From: Algoriphagus sp. CAU 1675
GTDB taxonomy: Bacteria > Bacteroidota > Bacteroidia > Cytophagales > Cyclobacteriaceae
Direction of reading: 5' to 3'
NCBI RefSeq assembly: GCF_029222925.1
Contig: NZ_JARHUI010000001.1
Coordinates: 857,664-921,663 of the forward strand
Length of the DNA stretch: 64,000 nucleotides
Each line of letters starts with the position of its first letter. The first letter of the stretch is position 1. The notes beneath the pieces were generated by a model. It was not told the origin of the DNA. It saw only the letters and a program-made list of their open reading frames with translations, and ran no database searches. This document shows, in pieces, positions 18,477 through 28,121 of the stretch. The translations under genes and the position numbers were made by a program.

Positions 18477-19349
18477 TTAAGACTCCTCAAAACTGATTTG
18501 GTGGTCCCGAAGAAACTTTTTAATGATGGATACATGGATGCATTCTCCCAAATGGATGAATGCATAGTCATTGATCTTTTTGGATTTACCGTGGGAGACT
18601 ATTTCTTTTTCTTCAATGTCGAATCCAAGGTGTAAGTGCTTGGTTCTAGTTTGCATTCCCCATATTTTTCCCTCAGAGTCAAAAAGTGGCCCACCACTCT
18701 GCCCCCTAAGACCAGGGGTACTTAGTTCCATCCCATAAATCTGCCCTTTATTGTCTCCTAAAAAGCGGGTTAACATCCCTTCTATCGGAAACCTGGGGGA
18801 TCTGGCAGCTCCTTCCTTGGTCCAAACTAGAGATTGACTGTTTTGGTCCAATCGGAAATTAGAAAATTCCGGAAAAGGAAAGCCCAAGCGGCAAAGCATG
18901 GCTCCGGGTTGGGCCATGCTGTCGTCCTGGAGAAATTTTGGCGTTTGGCTAATTTGGATTTGACTGAATCCTTCGAATTTGATCAATGCCAGGTCATAAT
19001 CCGGGTGGAGGATAAAATTCAGTTTGCTGATTTGGTCCACGCAGTCCACAAAGGTGAGTCGCATTTCAGAAGTGGCATCGGATCTGAGTCCCAGTTTTTT
19101 TGCAAGCTCGGATCTTTGGGCATTTCCCAGAGAGTGGCTTTGTGATAGAAAACTGGCATACCTCTTATTGATCTGTTCGGCCTGACTGAGCCATTGTGCG
19201 ACGTGTTTGCAGGTCAAAGCCCAGCCTTCCTTATTGACGAAAAACAGGGTCGCAGAACCTCTTTGAATCTGATGGCTTCCAAAATTCCTGGAGATGGAAT
19301 GAATGGCACGTGTGTATCCAGCTACCTCTTGAATGGCATTGATAAACAT
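18477..19349 (-). CDS. Trypsin-like serine peptidase
   Basis: A 290-residue protein with a chymotrypsin-like double barrel. The triad can be placed: His in GWALTCKHVAQWL, Asp in HPDYDLALIKFEGF, and Ser in LRGQSGGPLFDSEGKIWGMQT. There is no signal peptide, PDZ domain or membrane segment from the start I prefer (ATG at 19349, MFINAIQEVAG), so it is not a DegP-type enzyme and may act in the cytoplasm. The frame stays open for 21 more codons to 19412. An insertion of about 45 mostly helical residues follows the His. It may guard against damage or foreign proteins, but no partner gene suggests a role. Confidence 0.8.
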   Translation of the reverse strand: MFINAIQEVAGYTRAIHSISRNFGSHQIQRGSATLFFVNKEGWALTCKHVAQWLSQAEQINKRYASFLSQSHSLGNAQRSELAKKLGLRSDATSEMRLTFVDCVDQISKLNFILHPDYDLALIKFEGFSQIQISQTPKFLQDDSMAQPGAMLCRLGFPFPEFSNFRLDQNSQSLVWTKEGAARSPRFPIEGMLTRFLGDNKGQIYGMELSTPGLRGQSGGPLFDSEGKIWGMQTRTKHLHLGFDIEEKEIVSHGKSKKINDYAFIHLGECIHVSIIKKFLRDHQISFEES

Positions 19350-19445
19350 AAAAATCAAGTTATTTATTTGCTGAAAGTAAAGAAATGGTAAAGCAATTCC
19401 ATGGTGATCCAAAATTTTTCAAAATTTTTCATTTTCCGAAATCGT

Positions 19446-19479
19446 TTGAATTTGAGATAACCGTAACTCTTTACTTTCG
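19446..19479 (+). promoter_or_regulatory. Possible gapA promoter
   Basis: TACTTTCG at 19472-19479 is one base from TAnnTTTG. TTG triplets stand 17 and 23 bases upstream, neither at the ideal spacing. The remaining 124-base leader has a GGCTAGCC palindrome. Confidence 0.3.
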
Positions 19480-19588
19480 GGCCCTCCAAGTGTTTGGGCT
19501 AGCCGAAAAATTGTAATAACTTAGCCATCCCTCAGAGATTTTATGCCGTATGGGCACTACCGAGGTGGTTTTGGAATCAAACCTATAA

Positions 19589-20608
<1,020 letters not shown>

Positions 20609-20611
20609 GCT

Positions 20612-20640
20612 AAAGCCCCGATAAATTCGGGGCTTTTTTC
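20612..20640 (+). terminator. Terminator of gapA
   Basis: 9-bp stem AAAGCCCCG/CGGGGCTTT, 7-base loop, then a T run. Confidence 0.85.
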
Positions 20641-20702
20641 TTGCTTTTTGAAAAAGGCAAGCCCACTATTTTTTAGATTTAATTTCCCTAAAGTGTGCGT
20701 AT

Positions 20703-21323
20703 ATGTTTCTTCCGCTTTTCCCATTGAAACTTGTGGTCTTTCCTGAGGAGGATCTTAACCTTCATATTTTTGAACCACGGTATAGGGAGTTGCTTTCAGA
20801 TGTGGAAAAGCATAGGATCAGCTTTGGTATCTGTACTTATATAGATCAACTTACTGGATATGGAACGGAGGTCAGGTTGGTCAAGGTGGAGAAAAGGTAT
20901 GACGACGGCCGACTTGACATCAAAACAAAAGGTGTCAGGGTATTTAAATTAAAGTCATTTGATAATCCCACTTCAGGTAAACTTTATGCAGGAGGGGAGG
21001 TCCAATTTCTCCAAAATGACCCGGTGGTTAGCGATGCCTTAAACAGGGAGTTTATTTTTTATCTAAAGGAAATGCTCTATTTACTGAACTACCCCGGAAA
21101 GGTGAATCCTGATACTGTCAATTCCTTCACTTATGCCCATAAGCTAGGTCTCAAGTTGGAAGAGGAATCCGAGCTTCACCAGATGGATAAGGAAAGTGAG
21201 CGTATGGAGTACTTGGTACACCATTTCAAGCGTATGATTCCGGTGATCAAAGCTGTAGAAGAGGCCAAGGAAAAGATAAAACTAAACGGTCACTTCAAGC
21301 ATTTGGATCCTTTGAATTTTTAA
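20703..21323 (+). CDS. LON substrate-binding (N-terminal) domain protein
   Basis: A 206-residue protein consisting only of a Lon N-terminal-type domain. The start FLPLFPLKLVVFPEEDLNLHIFEPRYRELL is the family signature, followed by FGICTYID, a short beta sheet and a helical C-terminus. It lacks the AAA and protease domains of Lon, so it is a stand-alone substrate-binding protein of unknown partner, widespread in bacteria. It ends 11 bases from the stop of the convergent M1 peptidase gene, with no terminator between them. Confidence 0.88.
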   Translation: MFLPLFPLKLVVFPEEDLNLHIFEPRYRELLSDVEKHRISFGICTYIDQLTGYGTEVRLVKVEKRYDDGRLDIKTKGVRVFKLKSFDNPTSGKLYAGGEVQFLQNDPVVSDALNREFIFYLKEMLYLLNYPGKVNPDTVNSFTYAHKLGLKLEEESELHQMDKESERMEYLVHHFKRMIPVIKAVEEAKEKIKLNGHFKHLDPLNF

Positions 21324-21334
21324 TGAGGAACTTT

Positions 21335-23896
21335 CTACTTAGAAGCCAGTTTTTGCACCCTTATCAGGTCATCTGTAGCCTGAAGGATTTTACTTTTTAG
21401 GACTGGATTGTAATCCGGATTAGCTTCCAGAAATTCCTTCACGGTCTCCGCAGCTTCAGGGCTTGTATGAAGCCCGGCTGTATTTGAAATCCATCCTTTG
21501 GGAAAAAATATGTCCCCTGTCCTCTGGATCTCCTCCATCAATTCAAGGGCAAGACGCACGTGCTTTACACTAGTTTTATGATTGAGTGGATGATGGATAA
21601 AACCACATGCTGCCAAAACCCAGGATTCTTTTTCCCGATTGACCGGGTCTTGGAAAGACAGGAAGAGTGTATCTCTTTCTTCAGGTTTTTTTGAAAGGGC
21701 AGGGCGTAAAAAGTCAAATCTGTTGAGCTTGTCAGGATTGGTGATTCGGGTTCGTTCCTCTGAAAGGATTTCTTCTGAATTCGGATGCTTGTACAGTGCG
21801 AGGGTCATCGCTATGTTGGTGAAATTATCCGGATTGAGTTTAAGGTTTGGGATTTCAAGTTTTTTACTCCATATCCTGTAAAGTCTTTCCTGACCGGATT
21901 CATTATAGGCGATGTCTGAGTATAGAGAGAACAGAGACTTTTTTACATTGGCAGGCAAGTCCTGATTTAGCAATTGCCATACTTCTTCTTCCAATTCAGG
22001 AAGGATCAGGTTTCGGTTTTCTTCTGAGAGGTATTTCCAGAAAAGGGAATTTAGCTCAGAGGAAAGGAGACGAATAATGATTTCATTGGATTCAGCGCTA
22101 ATTCCTTTTCTGATTACTCCAGTAGTCTCTAGTGGAGAGATATTCCCAGATAGGGTGTTTTCAAACAAATTGATGTAAGAATGGGCTCGCATGACTTCAT
22201 CATCCAGATTAGGGATTTGAAATATAAAATCAGTGCTGATAGGAAAGACCCCATAGCCGAGTCCGTTGCTATTGTAGAGTATGGCGATAGGCTTGTCAAG
22301 TCCCTGTAAATCTTCCACCTCCAGGGTTTTGCCCTGCATGTTCAGTGAAAAGGTTTTGATCTCTTCCGGATAGATCAAGGTGATGTCGAAAAGTTGGGGC
22401 CAGATTTTCTCGCTGCCATCCTCGGCTGTTTGGGAGATGGTTAAGGAGGATATTTTGCCTTCTGGAGTGAGTTCCAACTTTTCGGAAAGAATTGGTCTTC
22501 CTGATTGGTTTACCCATACATTGCTCCATTGTTGAAGGTCGACAGGAGTTTCTTTGTCCAAAATTTCTACAAGGTCATTCCAATTTGCATTGCCATTGGC
22601 AAAGGTTTTAATGTATTCCTGAATTCCTTTTTGGAAAGGTTTTTCGCCCATGACCGTTTCCAATTGACGCATCATAATAGGAGCTTTGTCGTATATGATT
22701 CTACCGTAAAGGGAACCCGCATTTTTGAGATTGGAGAGGTATTGCCGAATCGGATTGCTGCCTGCGGTTCTGTCTTCTGAGTAGGCGGCAGGATAATGGG
22801 CTGTCAAAAAGAGCAGTTCGTGATTGATGGTGGGGTAGTTGGGGTTGACGATTTTGCCTGCCATAAAATTGGCGAAGACTTCCTTCATCCATACATCATT
22901 GAACCATTGCATGGTCACCAAATCACCAAACCACATATGAGCAGTTTCATGGCCGATGAGTTTTGCCCTGCTCAGTAATTCCGAATCTGTAGCATTCTGA
23001 TCTTGGAAAAGAGAGGATTCCCGGTATTGGATTGCACCTACATGCTCCATTCCTCCATATTGGAAAATCGGGATGGTTGCAAAATCGAGCTTCTGGAAAG
23101 GAAATTTGTACCCAGTGTAAGTTTCCAGATAGTCCACTGACTGCTGGTGGAGTTTGAATAGTTCAGGAATACTCGCTTCGATTTTTTCCGGATTGGTTTC
23201 TCTATAAAGGAGTGTTTGGGGGAAGTCTCCACTGGAACTGGCTGTTTCGAATTTTCCGGCAACAAATGAAAACAGGTAAGTACTCATCAAGTCCGACTTT
23301 CCGAAATGATGCGTAGTGTTTCCATTTACTTCCTTCTTGTTGATCAAAGGGCCTCCTGCCAATACTTTCCAGTCATTGGGAGCAGTGATGCTCAGGGTAT
23401 AATTGGCTTTCAAATCAGGCTGGTCAAAACATGGGAAAAGCGTGCTTGCCCGGTCTGGTACAAGTAGTGTGTAAAGAAAATCGTCGTTTCTGTTGAGGGA
23501 AAGATCTCCAGCCACAAAGCTGATTTCTATAGAATTCTTTCCTTTTTGAAGATGTTCCTCAGGGATAATCAGATGTTCATTTTCATGTTGGATTTCAACG
23601 GGCTTTCCATTTACCAGTAGGGAAAGCAGGTTTTCTGATTTTTCATTGAAGTCAAGAATCAGCGGGGCTTTGGTGTTTGAGATTTTGGCTTCCAAAAGTA
23701 AGTTCGCTGGGATGGGTTCTGTTTTTGAGGAGGGAATAGAAAAGTCCAATTGATAATGGATGTCTGAGATTTGTCCCTTTCTAAAGTCTGTCAACTGGAT
23801 AGATATTCCAGGGTCTAAAAAATGTTCCTGATCAATAGGGGCTGCGCAGGAAGTGATCAAGAATATATAATAAAGGAGGGTAAGTGACTGTTTCAT
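21335..23896 (-). CDS. Lipoprotein M1-family aminopeptidase
   Basis: An 853-residue M1 peptidase. The N-terminus MKQSLTLLYYIFLITSCAAP is a lipoprotein signal with Cys 17, so the enzyme is probably anchored in the outer membrane. The catalytic domain has GGMEHVGAIQYRESSLF (exopeptidase motif GxMEH), zinc motif IGHETAHMWFGDLV and the Glu ligand in VWMKEVFANFMAG. The second ligand motif reads HETAH, a normal HExxH. The C-terminal half (residues 540-850) is the helical ERAP1-like domain, so this is the long M1 form, unlike the shorter one at 9.2 kb. It is expected to trim N-terminal residues from imported peptides. Confidence 0.93.
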   Translation of the reverse strand: MKQSLTLLYYIFLITSCAAPIDQEHFLDPGISIQLTDFRKGQISDIHYQLDFSIPSSKTEPIPANLLLEAKISNTKAPLILDFNEKSENLLSLLVNGKPVEIQHENEHLIIPEEHLQKGKNSIEISFVAGDLSLNRNDDFLYTLLVPDRASTLFPCFDQPDLKANYTLSITAPNDWKVLAGGPLINKKEVNGNTTHHFGKSDLMSTYLFSFVAGKFETASSSGDFPQTLLYRETNPEKIEASIPELFKLHQQSVDYLETYTGYKFPFQKLDFATIPIFQYGGMEHVGAIQYRESSLFQDQNATDSELLSRAKLIGHETAHMWFGDLVTMQWFNDVWMKEVFANFMAGKIVNPNYPTINHELLFLTAHYPAAYSEDRTAGSNPIRQYLSNLKNAGSLYGRIIYDKAPIMMRQLETVMGEKPFQKGIQEYIKTFANGNANWNDLVEILDKETPVDLQQWSNVWVNQSGRPILSEKLELTPEGKISSLTISQTAEDGSEKIWPQLFDITLIYPEEIKTFSLNMQGKTLEVEDLQGLDKPIAILYNSNGLGYGVFPISTDFIFQIPNLDDEVMRAHSYINLFENTLSGNISPLETTGVIRKGISAESNEIIIRLLSSELNSLFWKYLSEENRNLILPELEEEVWQLLNQDLPANVKKSLFSLYSDIAYNESGQERLYRIWSKKLEIPNLKLNPDNFTNIAMTLALYKHPNSEEILSEERTRITNPDKLNRFDFLRPALSKKPEERDTLFLSFQDPVNREKESWVLAACGFIHHPLNHKTSVKHVRLALELMEEIQRTGDIFFPKGWISNTAGLHTSPEAAETVKEFLEANPDYNPVLKSKILQATDDLIRVQKLASK

Positions 23897-23981
23897 GTCC
23901 TAAGAATCAGAAATATTATGCTGATTCACAAGGGATATTTGAGGACTTGAATTGCTCTTTTAGCAAAAAGGCTGGAAACGC

Positions 23982-24007
23982 AAAAAGCAGGCCTGTTGAC
24001 CTGCTTT
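23982..24007 (-). terminator. Terminator of the tRNA operon
   Basis: Read on the minus strand, AAAGCAGG and CCTGCTTT form an 8-bp stem with an 8-base loop followed by TTTG. It begins two bases after the last tRNA-Lys. Confidence 0.75.
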
Positions 24008-24009
24008 TG

Positions 24010-24082
24010 TGATCCCGCTGGGGCTCGAACCCAGGACCCTAACATTAAAAGTGTTATGCTCTACCAGCTGAGCTACGGAATC
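24010..24082 (-). tRNA. tRNA-Lys (UUU)
   Basis: Complete 73-base cloverleaf on the minus strand: acceptor GATTCCG/CGGGATC, anticodon loop CTTTTAA (anticodon TTT), T loop TTCGAGC, discriminator A, no encoded CCA. Last gene of the four-tRNA operon and identical to the copy at 24327. Confidence 0.97.
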
Positions 24083-24121
24083 AAACAAAAAGCGGAACGT
24101 AATTCCGCTTGATTAATAAAG

Positions 24122-24195
24122 TGATCCTGTCAGGACTCGAACCTGAAACCTACTGCTTAGAAGGCAGTTGCTCTATCCAGTTGAGCTACAGGACC
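24122..24195 (-). tRNA. tRNA-Arg (UCU)
   Basis: Complete 74-base cloverleaf on the minus strand: acceptor GGTCCTG/CAGGATC, anticodon loop CTTCTAA (anticodon TCT), T loop TTCGAGT, discriminator A, no encoded CCA. Confidence 0.97.
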
Positions 24196-24208
24196 TGGAT
24201 AATTAAAG

Positions 24209-24282
24209 TCGGGGTGGCAGGATTCGAACCTACGACCTCCACATCCCAAATGTGGCGCGATACCGGGCTACGCTACACCCCG
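24209..24282 (-). tRNA. tRNA-Pro (UGG)
   Basis: Complete 74-base cloverleaf on the minus strand: acceptor CGGGGTG/CACCCCG, anticodon loop TTTGGGA (anticodon TGG), T loop TTCGAAT, discriminator A, no encoded CCA. Confidence 0.97.
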
Positions 24283-24326
24283 AAATTTTTAAATACTTTT
24301 TTAACTCCTTGCAAGTTAAATCAATG

Positions 24327-24399
24327 TGATCCCGCTGGGGCTCGAACCCAGGACCCTAACATTAAAAGTGTTATGCTCTACCAGCTGAGCTACGGAATC
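24327..24399 (-). tRNA. tRNA-Lys (UUU), first gene of the operon
   Basis: Identical to the tRNA-Lys at 24010-24082. It is the promoter-proximal gene of Lys-Pro-Arg-Lys. The 128 bases between it and the divergent BatE-like gene hold the presumed promoter. Confidence 0.97.
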
Positions 24400-24503
24400 A
24401 TTATTTAAAGTTTGGATTTTTTAACACCCAAACCCCGATTTTTTACTTTTCAAATTGACTCCCTGACCTTGCTTTTTGTCAGATCATTGCCGTAATTGGA
24501 CTG

Positions 24504-24535
24504 CAAATTTATGACACTGATTTATAAATGCCAAA
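24504..24535 (-). promoter_or_regulatory. Promoter of the tRNA operon (minus strand)
   Basis: On the minus strand TTTG (24532-24535), a 20-base spacer and TAAATTTG (24504-24511) match the Bacteroidota promoter exactly. The -33 element lies inside the first codons of the divergent BatE-like gene. Confidence 0.6.
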
Positions 24536-25253
24536 CCCCAAATCAATCTTTCTCACAAAACTTTTGATATTTTCTTTCTTTGTTTTGCAAAGTATTCATT
24601 GTCAGGCTGATGTAAATGAGCTTTACAAAGCAGATTCTTTGTTTGAGCAAAGGAGTTATCAAGAGGCAATGGAAATTTATTCATTAAACTACCAGTTGGG
24701 GCTTTACTCGCCTTCAATGTTGCTCAAAATGGCCTTTATCGCGGAAGGAATCGGGGATAAAGAACAGGCAACTTTGTACCTGAGTAAATACTATGATTTG
24801 AATCCCAATCCTCAGACCCTGACAAAAATTAAGAATCTTACCGGGCAGAATAATCTTTATGGCTACGAGGTGAGTGATGCCCGGCGTTTTGTGCTGTTTT
24901 TGGTAGAGTTTAAGGAATGGATAGTGGGAGCCATGGCGGCTTTTCTGCTGATCTCAATTTTCTCTATTTGGTGGACCAGTAGAAAAGAAGAAAAAAGTAT
25001 CCATTACTGGCCAACGGTATTGTGGATGGTACTCCTTTTTATGACCAATAATTTCCTAAATGCTCCACGGACTGCTTTGATAACAAACAGCCCCACATTT
25101 ATTGTGAGCAAGCCTACCGCAGGAGGAGCTATGGTGGACCAGGTGGAACCAGGTCACCGGGTGAAAATCAAGTCCTCAAAAGACCTCTGGTACGAGATAG
25201 AGTGGAAAAATAAAATAGCCTATATCAGGAAAGACAATGTCACTCGTCTTTAA
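24528..25253 (+). CDS. BatE-like TPR and SH3-type domain protein
   Basis: A 241-residue membrane protein with an N-terminal signal or anchor (LLIFSFFVLQSIHCQ), a TPR-like region (residues 30-105: NELYKADSLFEQRSYQEAMEIY and onward), two close membrane segments (about 132-150 and 160-178) and a C-terminal SH3b-like domain ending WYEIEWKNKIAYIRKDNVTRL. This order matches BatE of the Bacteroides aerotolerance operon, which is thought to help cells withstand oxygen. The usual batA-D and MoxR genes are absent here, so this is a stand-alone copy and the functional name is provisional. It shares a strong terminator with hmgA. Confidence 0.7.
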   Translation: MPNPKSIFLTKLLIFSFFVLQSIHCQADVNELYKADSLFEQRSYQEAMEIYSLNYQLGLYSPSMLLKMAFIAEGIGDKEQATLYLSKYYDLNPNPQTLTKIKNLTGQNNLYGYEVSDARRFVLFLVEFKEWIVGAMAAFLLISIFSIWWTSRKEEKSIHYWPTVLWMVLLFMTNNFLNAPRTALITNSPTFIVSKPTAGGAMVDQVEPGHRVKIKSSKDLWYEIEWKNKIAYIRKDNVTRL

Positions 25254-25256
25254 AGC

Positions 25257-25289
25257 AAAATAGGCTGGTTTCAAACCAGCCTATTTTTT
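25257..25289. terminator. Bidirectional terminator between the BatE-like gene and hmgA
   Basis: A nearly loop-free inverted repeat, AAAATAGGCTGG...CCAGCCTATTTT around TTTCAAA, with a T run. Confidence 0.85.
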
Positions 25290-26452
25290 TATTCTGTCCA
25301 ACTCATCGGATAATTTGGATCTACAAATTCCAAAGCATCGGTTGTGATTTGAAGAGGACGGAAGGTGTCCAGCATAACTGCATATTCCTCTGTGGATTTC
25401 GCACCGATGGATTTTTCTACAGTTCCCGGATGGGGACCATGGGGAAGACCACCCATGTGGATCGTAAATGATCCCCTGTCAATTCCTTTTCTGCTCATGA
25501 ATTCCCCCTCTGCATAGTACAAGACTTCATCGGAATCGATGTTGCTGTGATTGTAAGGAGCAGGGATAGCCAGAGGATGATAGTCAAACAACCTTGGGAC
25601 AAAGGAACAGATCACAAAGCCCCATGCCTGGAAGGTTTGGTGGACAGGAGGCGGTTGATGGATTCTTCCTGTAATGGGTTCAAAATCATAAATAGATAGC
25701 GCATAGGGATACAGGTATCCGTCCCAGCCCACTATGTCCAAAGGGCTATGGGCATAAGAATACTGATGCAACATTCCCTGCTTTTTGATTTGAACAAGAT
25801 AGTCCCCCTTCTCTTTTTCAATATGAAGTTCATGAGGGGGCCTAATGTCCCGCTCGCAATAAGGAGAGTGCTCCAAAAGCTGACCGACTTCATTTCTGTA
25901 CCGCTTTACAGTTTCAATGGGTCCGTGAGACTCGATGATCAATAAGCGGAGGGGACCTTCTTCTTTGAATTCAAATCTATAAATGGTGGTTCTTGGGATG
26001 ACGATATAATCCCCTTTTCTGACTTCCAGTTTTCCAAATTGGGAATACAGAACTCCTTCTCCATCGTGCACATAGATCAGTTCATCTCCATCCGCGTTTT
26101 TAAAATAGTAATCCATCTTCCTGTTTTTTGGTGAACAGATGCCCATCATGACATCATTGTTCATCATCAGGATACGTCTTGCACTGAGATAATCTTCACC
26201 AGTGGTGTCCACTCCGGAAGTTTTGAGGTGAGTTTGGTTGAGGCCGTGTTCCTCAGCAATCTTCCAACTGTAAGGTTTTGGCGTGCCGATGGATTTCACC
26301 TCGTTGGGATTGTAGATATGGTATAGATTACTGTAAATCCCCGAAAAACCTTTGGAACTGACCAATTCCTCTTTGTATAGACTGCCGTCCGGTTGCCGAA
26401 ACTGTGTGTGACGCTTGGGAGGTATGCTTCCCAATCTGTGATAGTAAGCCAT
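25289..26452 (-). CDS. hmgA: Homogentisate 1,2-dioxygenase
   Basis: A 387-residue non-heme iron cupin dioxygenase that opens the ring of homogentisate in tyrosine and phenylalanine breakdown. Family hallmarks are the N-terminal YYHRLGSIPPKRHTQFRQPDG, the cupin segment DELIYVHDGEGVLYSQFGKLEVRKGDYIVIPR, and the C-terminal iron site with ligand His and Glu in NHSNIDSDEVLYYAEGEF and the later His in GGLPHGPHPGTVEKS. At 387 residues it is the short bacterial form. The next steps of the pathway (maleylacetoacetate isomerase, fumarylacetoacetase, hpd) are not in the window, so it is isolated here. Confidence 0.95.
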   Translation of the reverse strand: MAYYHRLGSIPPKRHTQFRQPDGSLYKEELVSSKGFSGIYSNLYHIYNPNEVKSIGTPKPYSWKIAEEHGLNQTHLKTSGVDTTGEDYLSARRILMMNNDVMMGICSPKNRKMDYYFKNADGDELIYVHDGEGVLYSQFGKLEVRKGDYIVIPRTTIYRFEFKEEGPLRLLIIESHGPIETVKRYRNEVGQLLEHSPYCERDIRPPHELHIEKEKGDYLVQIKKQGMLHQYSYAHSPLDIVGWDGYLYPYALSIYDFEPITGRIHQPPPVHQTFQAWGFVICSFVPRLFDYHPLAIPAPYNHSNIDSDEVLYYAEGEFMSRKGIDRGSFTIHMGGLPHGPHPGTVEKSIGAKSTEEYAVMLDTFRPLQITTDALEFVDPNYPMSWTE

Positions 26453-26594
26453 TTATATTTGGGTTTTTAGACGTTGCTAAAATACAAATAATGCGTTGGT
26501 ACCAAAGGCTCTAATGAGGAGCATTTCTCCTTCTGATTTACAAACCCTCCAAAATCCTTTTAGTTTTTGTATTTTCCGCAAGAATCTAACAGCA

Positions 26595-27395
26595 ATGAAA
26601 AAAACAGTAATTCCATTTGTTCTCCTTTCTCTACTTCTGATCTCCGAACAGGGCTTTTCTCAGGCAAAGCTGCTATGGTCGGATGAATTTTCTGTTGACG
26701 GATTGCCGGATCAATATAAATGGACCTACGATGTCGGGGATCATGGCTGGGGAAACAATGAACTTCAGTTGTATGTGAAAGCCTCTTTGGAAAATTCCAG
26801 AGTTGAAAACGGGCATTTGATCATTGAGGCAAGAAAAGATGAATCAAAGACGAAAGGATATACCTCCGCTAGAATACTAACCCGTGGAATTGCTTCTTGG
26901 CAGTATGGATACATTGAGGTAAAGGCAAAGTTGCCAGAGGGGATAGGTACTTGGCCGGCAATCTGGATGTTGCCAGAAGAAAATAGGCATGGTGGTTGGC
27001 CCAAAAATGGAGAAATCGATATCATGGAGCATGTGGGGTATGACCCCGGTGTGGTTCATGGTACTGTTCATACGGAAGCCTTCAATCATTCGATAGGGAC
27101 ACAAAAGGGTAAACAGATCCAGGTTCCGGATTTTAATCAGGAGTTCCATGTATATGGGATTGATTGGACAAAAGAGAAGATTGATTTTTTGATGGATGGA
27201 GAAATCTATTTCACCTTTGAGAATACAGGAGGTGATTATAAAGAGTGGCCTTTTGACCAGCCGTTTCATTTGATTCTGAATATTGCGGTTGGTGGAAACT
27301 GGGGAGGGCAAAAAGGAGTAAATCCAGACATCTGGCCACAGCGTATGGAAATTGACTATGTCAGAGTCTTTGACAGGAAACCGATTAAAGACTAA
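26595..27395 (+). CDS. Glycoside hydrolase family 16 beta-glucanase
   Basis: A 266-residue exported hydrolase. I start at the ATG at 26595 because it gives a clean signal peptide (MKKTVIPFVLLSLLLISEQGFSQ); the frame is open to 26496. The jelly-roll GH16 domain fills the rest. The catalytic motif is GEIDIMEHVGYDP, giving the ExDxxE pattern with nucleophile and acid/base Glu. WPAIWMLPEENRHGGWPKNG and GGNWGGQKGVNPDIWPQRMEIDYVRV are typical of laminarinase-like enzymes (beta-1,3 or beta-1,3-1,4 glucans). It lacks a carbohydrate-binding module and a T9SS tail, so it is probably periplasmic. No polysaccharide utilisation locus genes flank it. Confidence 0.93.
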   Translation: MKKTVIPFVLLSLLLISEQGFSQAKLLWSDEFSVDGLPDQYKWTYDVGDHGWGNNELQLYVKASLENSRVENGHLIIEARKDESKTKGYTSARILTRGIASWQYGYIEVKAKLPEGIGTWPAIWMLPEENRHGGWPKNGEIDIMEHVGYDPGVVHGTVHTEAFNHSIGTQKGKQIQVPDFNQEFHVYGIDWTKEKIDFLMDGEIYFTFENTGGDYKEWPFDQPFHLILNIAVGGNWGGQKGVNPDIWPQRMEIDYVRVFDRKPIKD

Positions 27396-27467
27396 GTTTC
27401 ATGATATTTTTGGGAAGTAATAAGCTTTTCATTATTATATAAATCAATCATCGTTTGTGTTACTATC

Positions 27468-28121
27468 ATGTCTGATTCTACTGTAAAGAGAAGGAAATTT
27501 AGAGCTTTGGCCATCATCAGTATATTGTTGCTGTTGATTTATGCCAAAAACCTGATTGAGCGCCAATCATTTCGCAGTATCAGTTCCACTTTTACCGAGG
27601 TTTACAATGACCGTTTGGTAGTGGAAGGTTATATTTTTGAAATTTCCGAAAAGCTGTTTTTAATCCAAAAACTGATTGATCATTGCGATATTGGCTATGA
27701 TTACTCCAGAGTGATCAATGAAATAGAAGATCATGAAAAGGGGATTTTGGGTATTGTTGAGGAATTTGAAAAGACCAAGCTGACTGATCAGGAGGATGCA
27801 TACTTAGGTGATTTCAAGGAAATCATTGTCAATGACCTGAATATCAAGAGTTACGATTTATTGTTTTCTGATTCGAATGGAGTCAATTTGGATCAGGTCA
27901 AACTGTATGATCAAAAAATCAGTCAGGCAAGACAGGATTTGGATGGTCTAAGTAAAATCCAGTTGGAAGAGGGTGAAAAATTAATCAGCAAAGCCAAGGT
28001 CCTCATTAACCGATCCCAGATTTGGGCTCAGTTTGAGGTGGCCTTGCTGATTATTTTAATCATTGTCATGTTCTTATTGGTGTTCAGAAAGTCTGAGGAA
28101 ACCAAAGGGGTTATTTCATGA
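27468..28121 (+). CDS. Membrane protein with periplasmic four-helix-bundle sensor region, no output domain
   Basis: A 217-residue protein with two membrane segments (about residues 12-26 and 190-208) and a charged helical region between them, from SFRSISSTFTEVYNDRLVVEGY to LEEGEKLISKAKVLINRSQIW. This is the layout of the 4HB_MCP ligand-binding domain of chemoreceptors and histidine kinases, but after the second membrane segment only VFRKSEETKGVIS remains. It may be a stand-alone sensor that works with another protein, or a remnant of a larger receptor. Its stop touches the stop of the convergent TIM-barrel gene with no bases between. Confidence 0.6.
   Translation: MSDSTVKRRKFRALAIISILLLLIYAKNLIERQSFRSISSTFTEVYNDRLVVEGYIFEISEKLFLIQKLIDHCDIGYDYSRVINEIEDHEKGILGIVEEFEKTKLTDQEDAYLGDFKEIIVNDLNIKSYDLLFSDSNGVNLDQVKLYDQKISQARQDLDGLSKIQLEEGEKLISKAKVLINRSQIWAQFEVALLIILIIVMFLLVFRKSEETKGVIS

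Noticed and set aside
24109..24408. Plus-strand ORF with LSGLEPETYCLEGSCSIQLSYRT
   Set aside because: It lies antisense across three tRNA genes and translates their complements.
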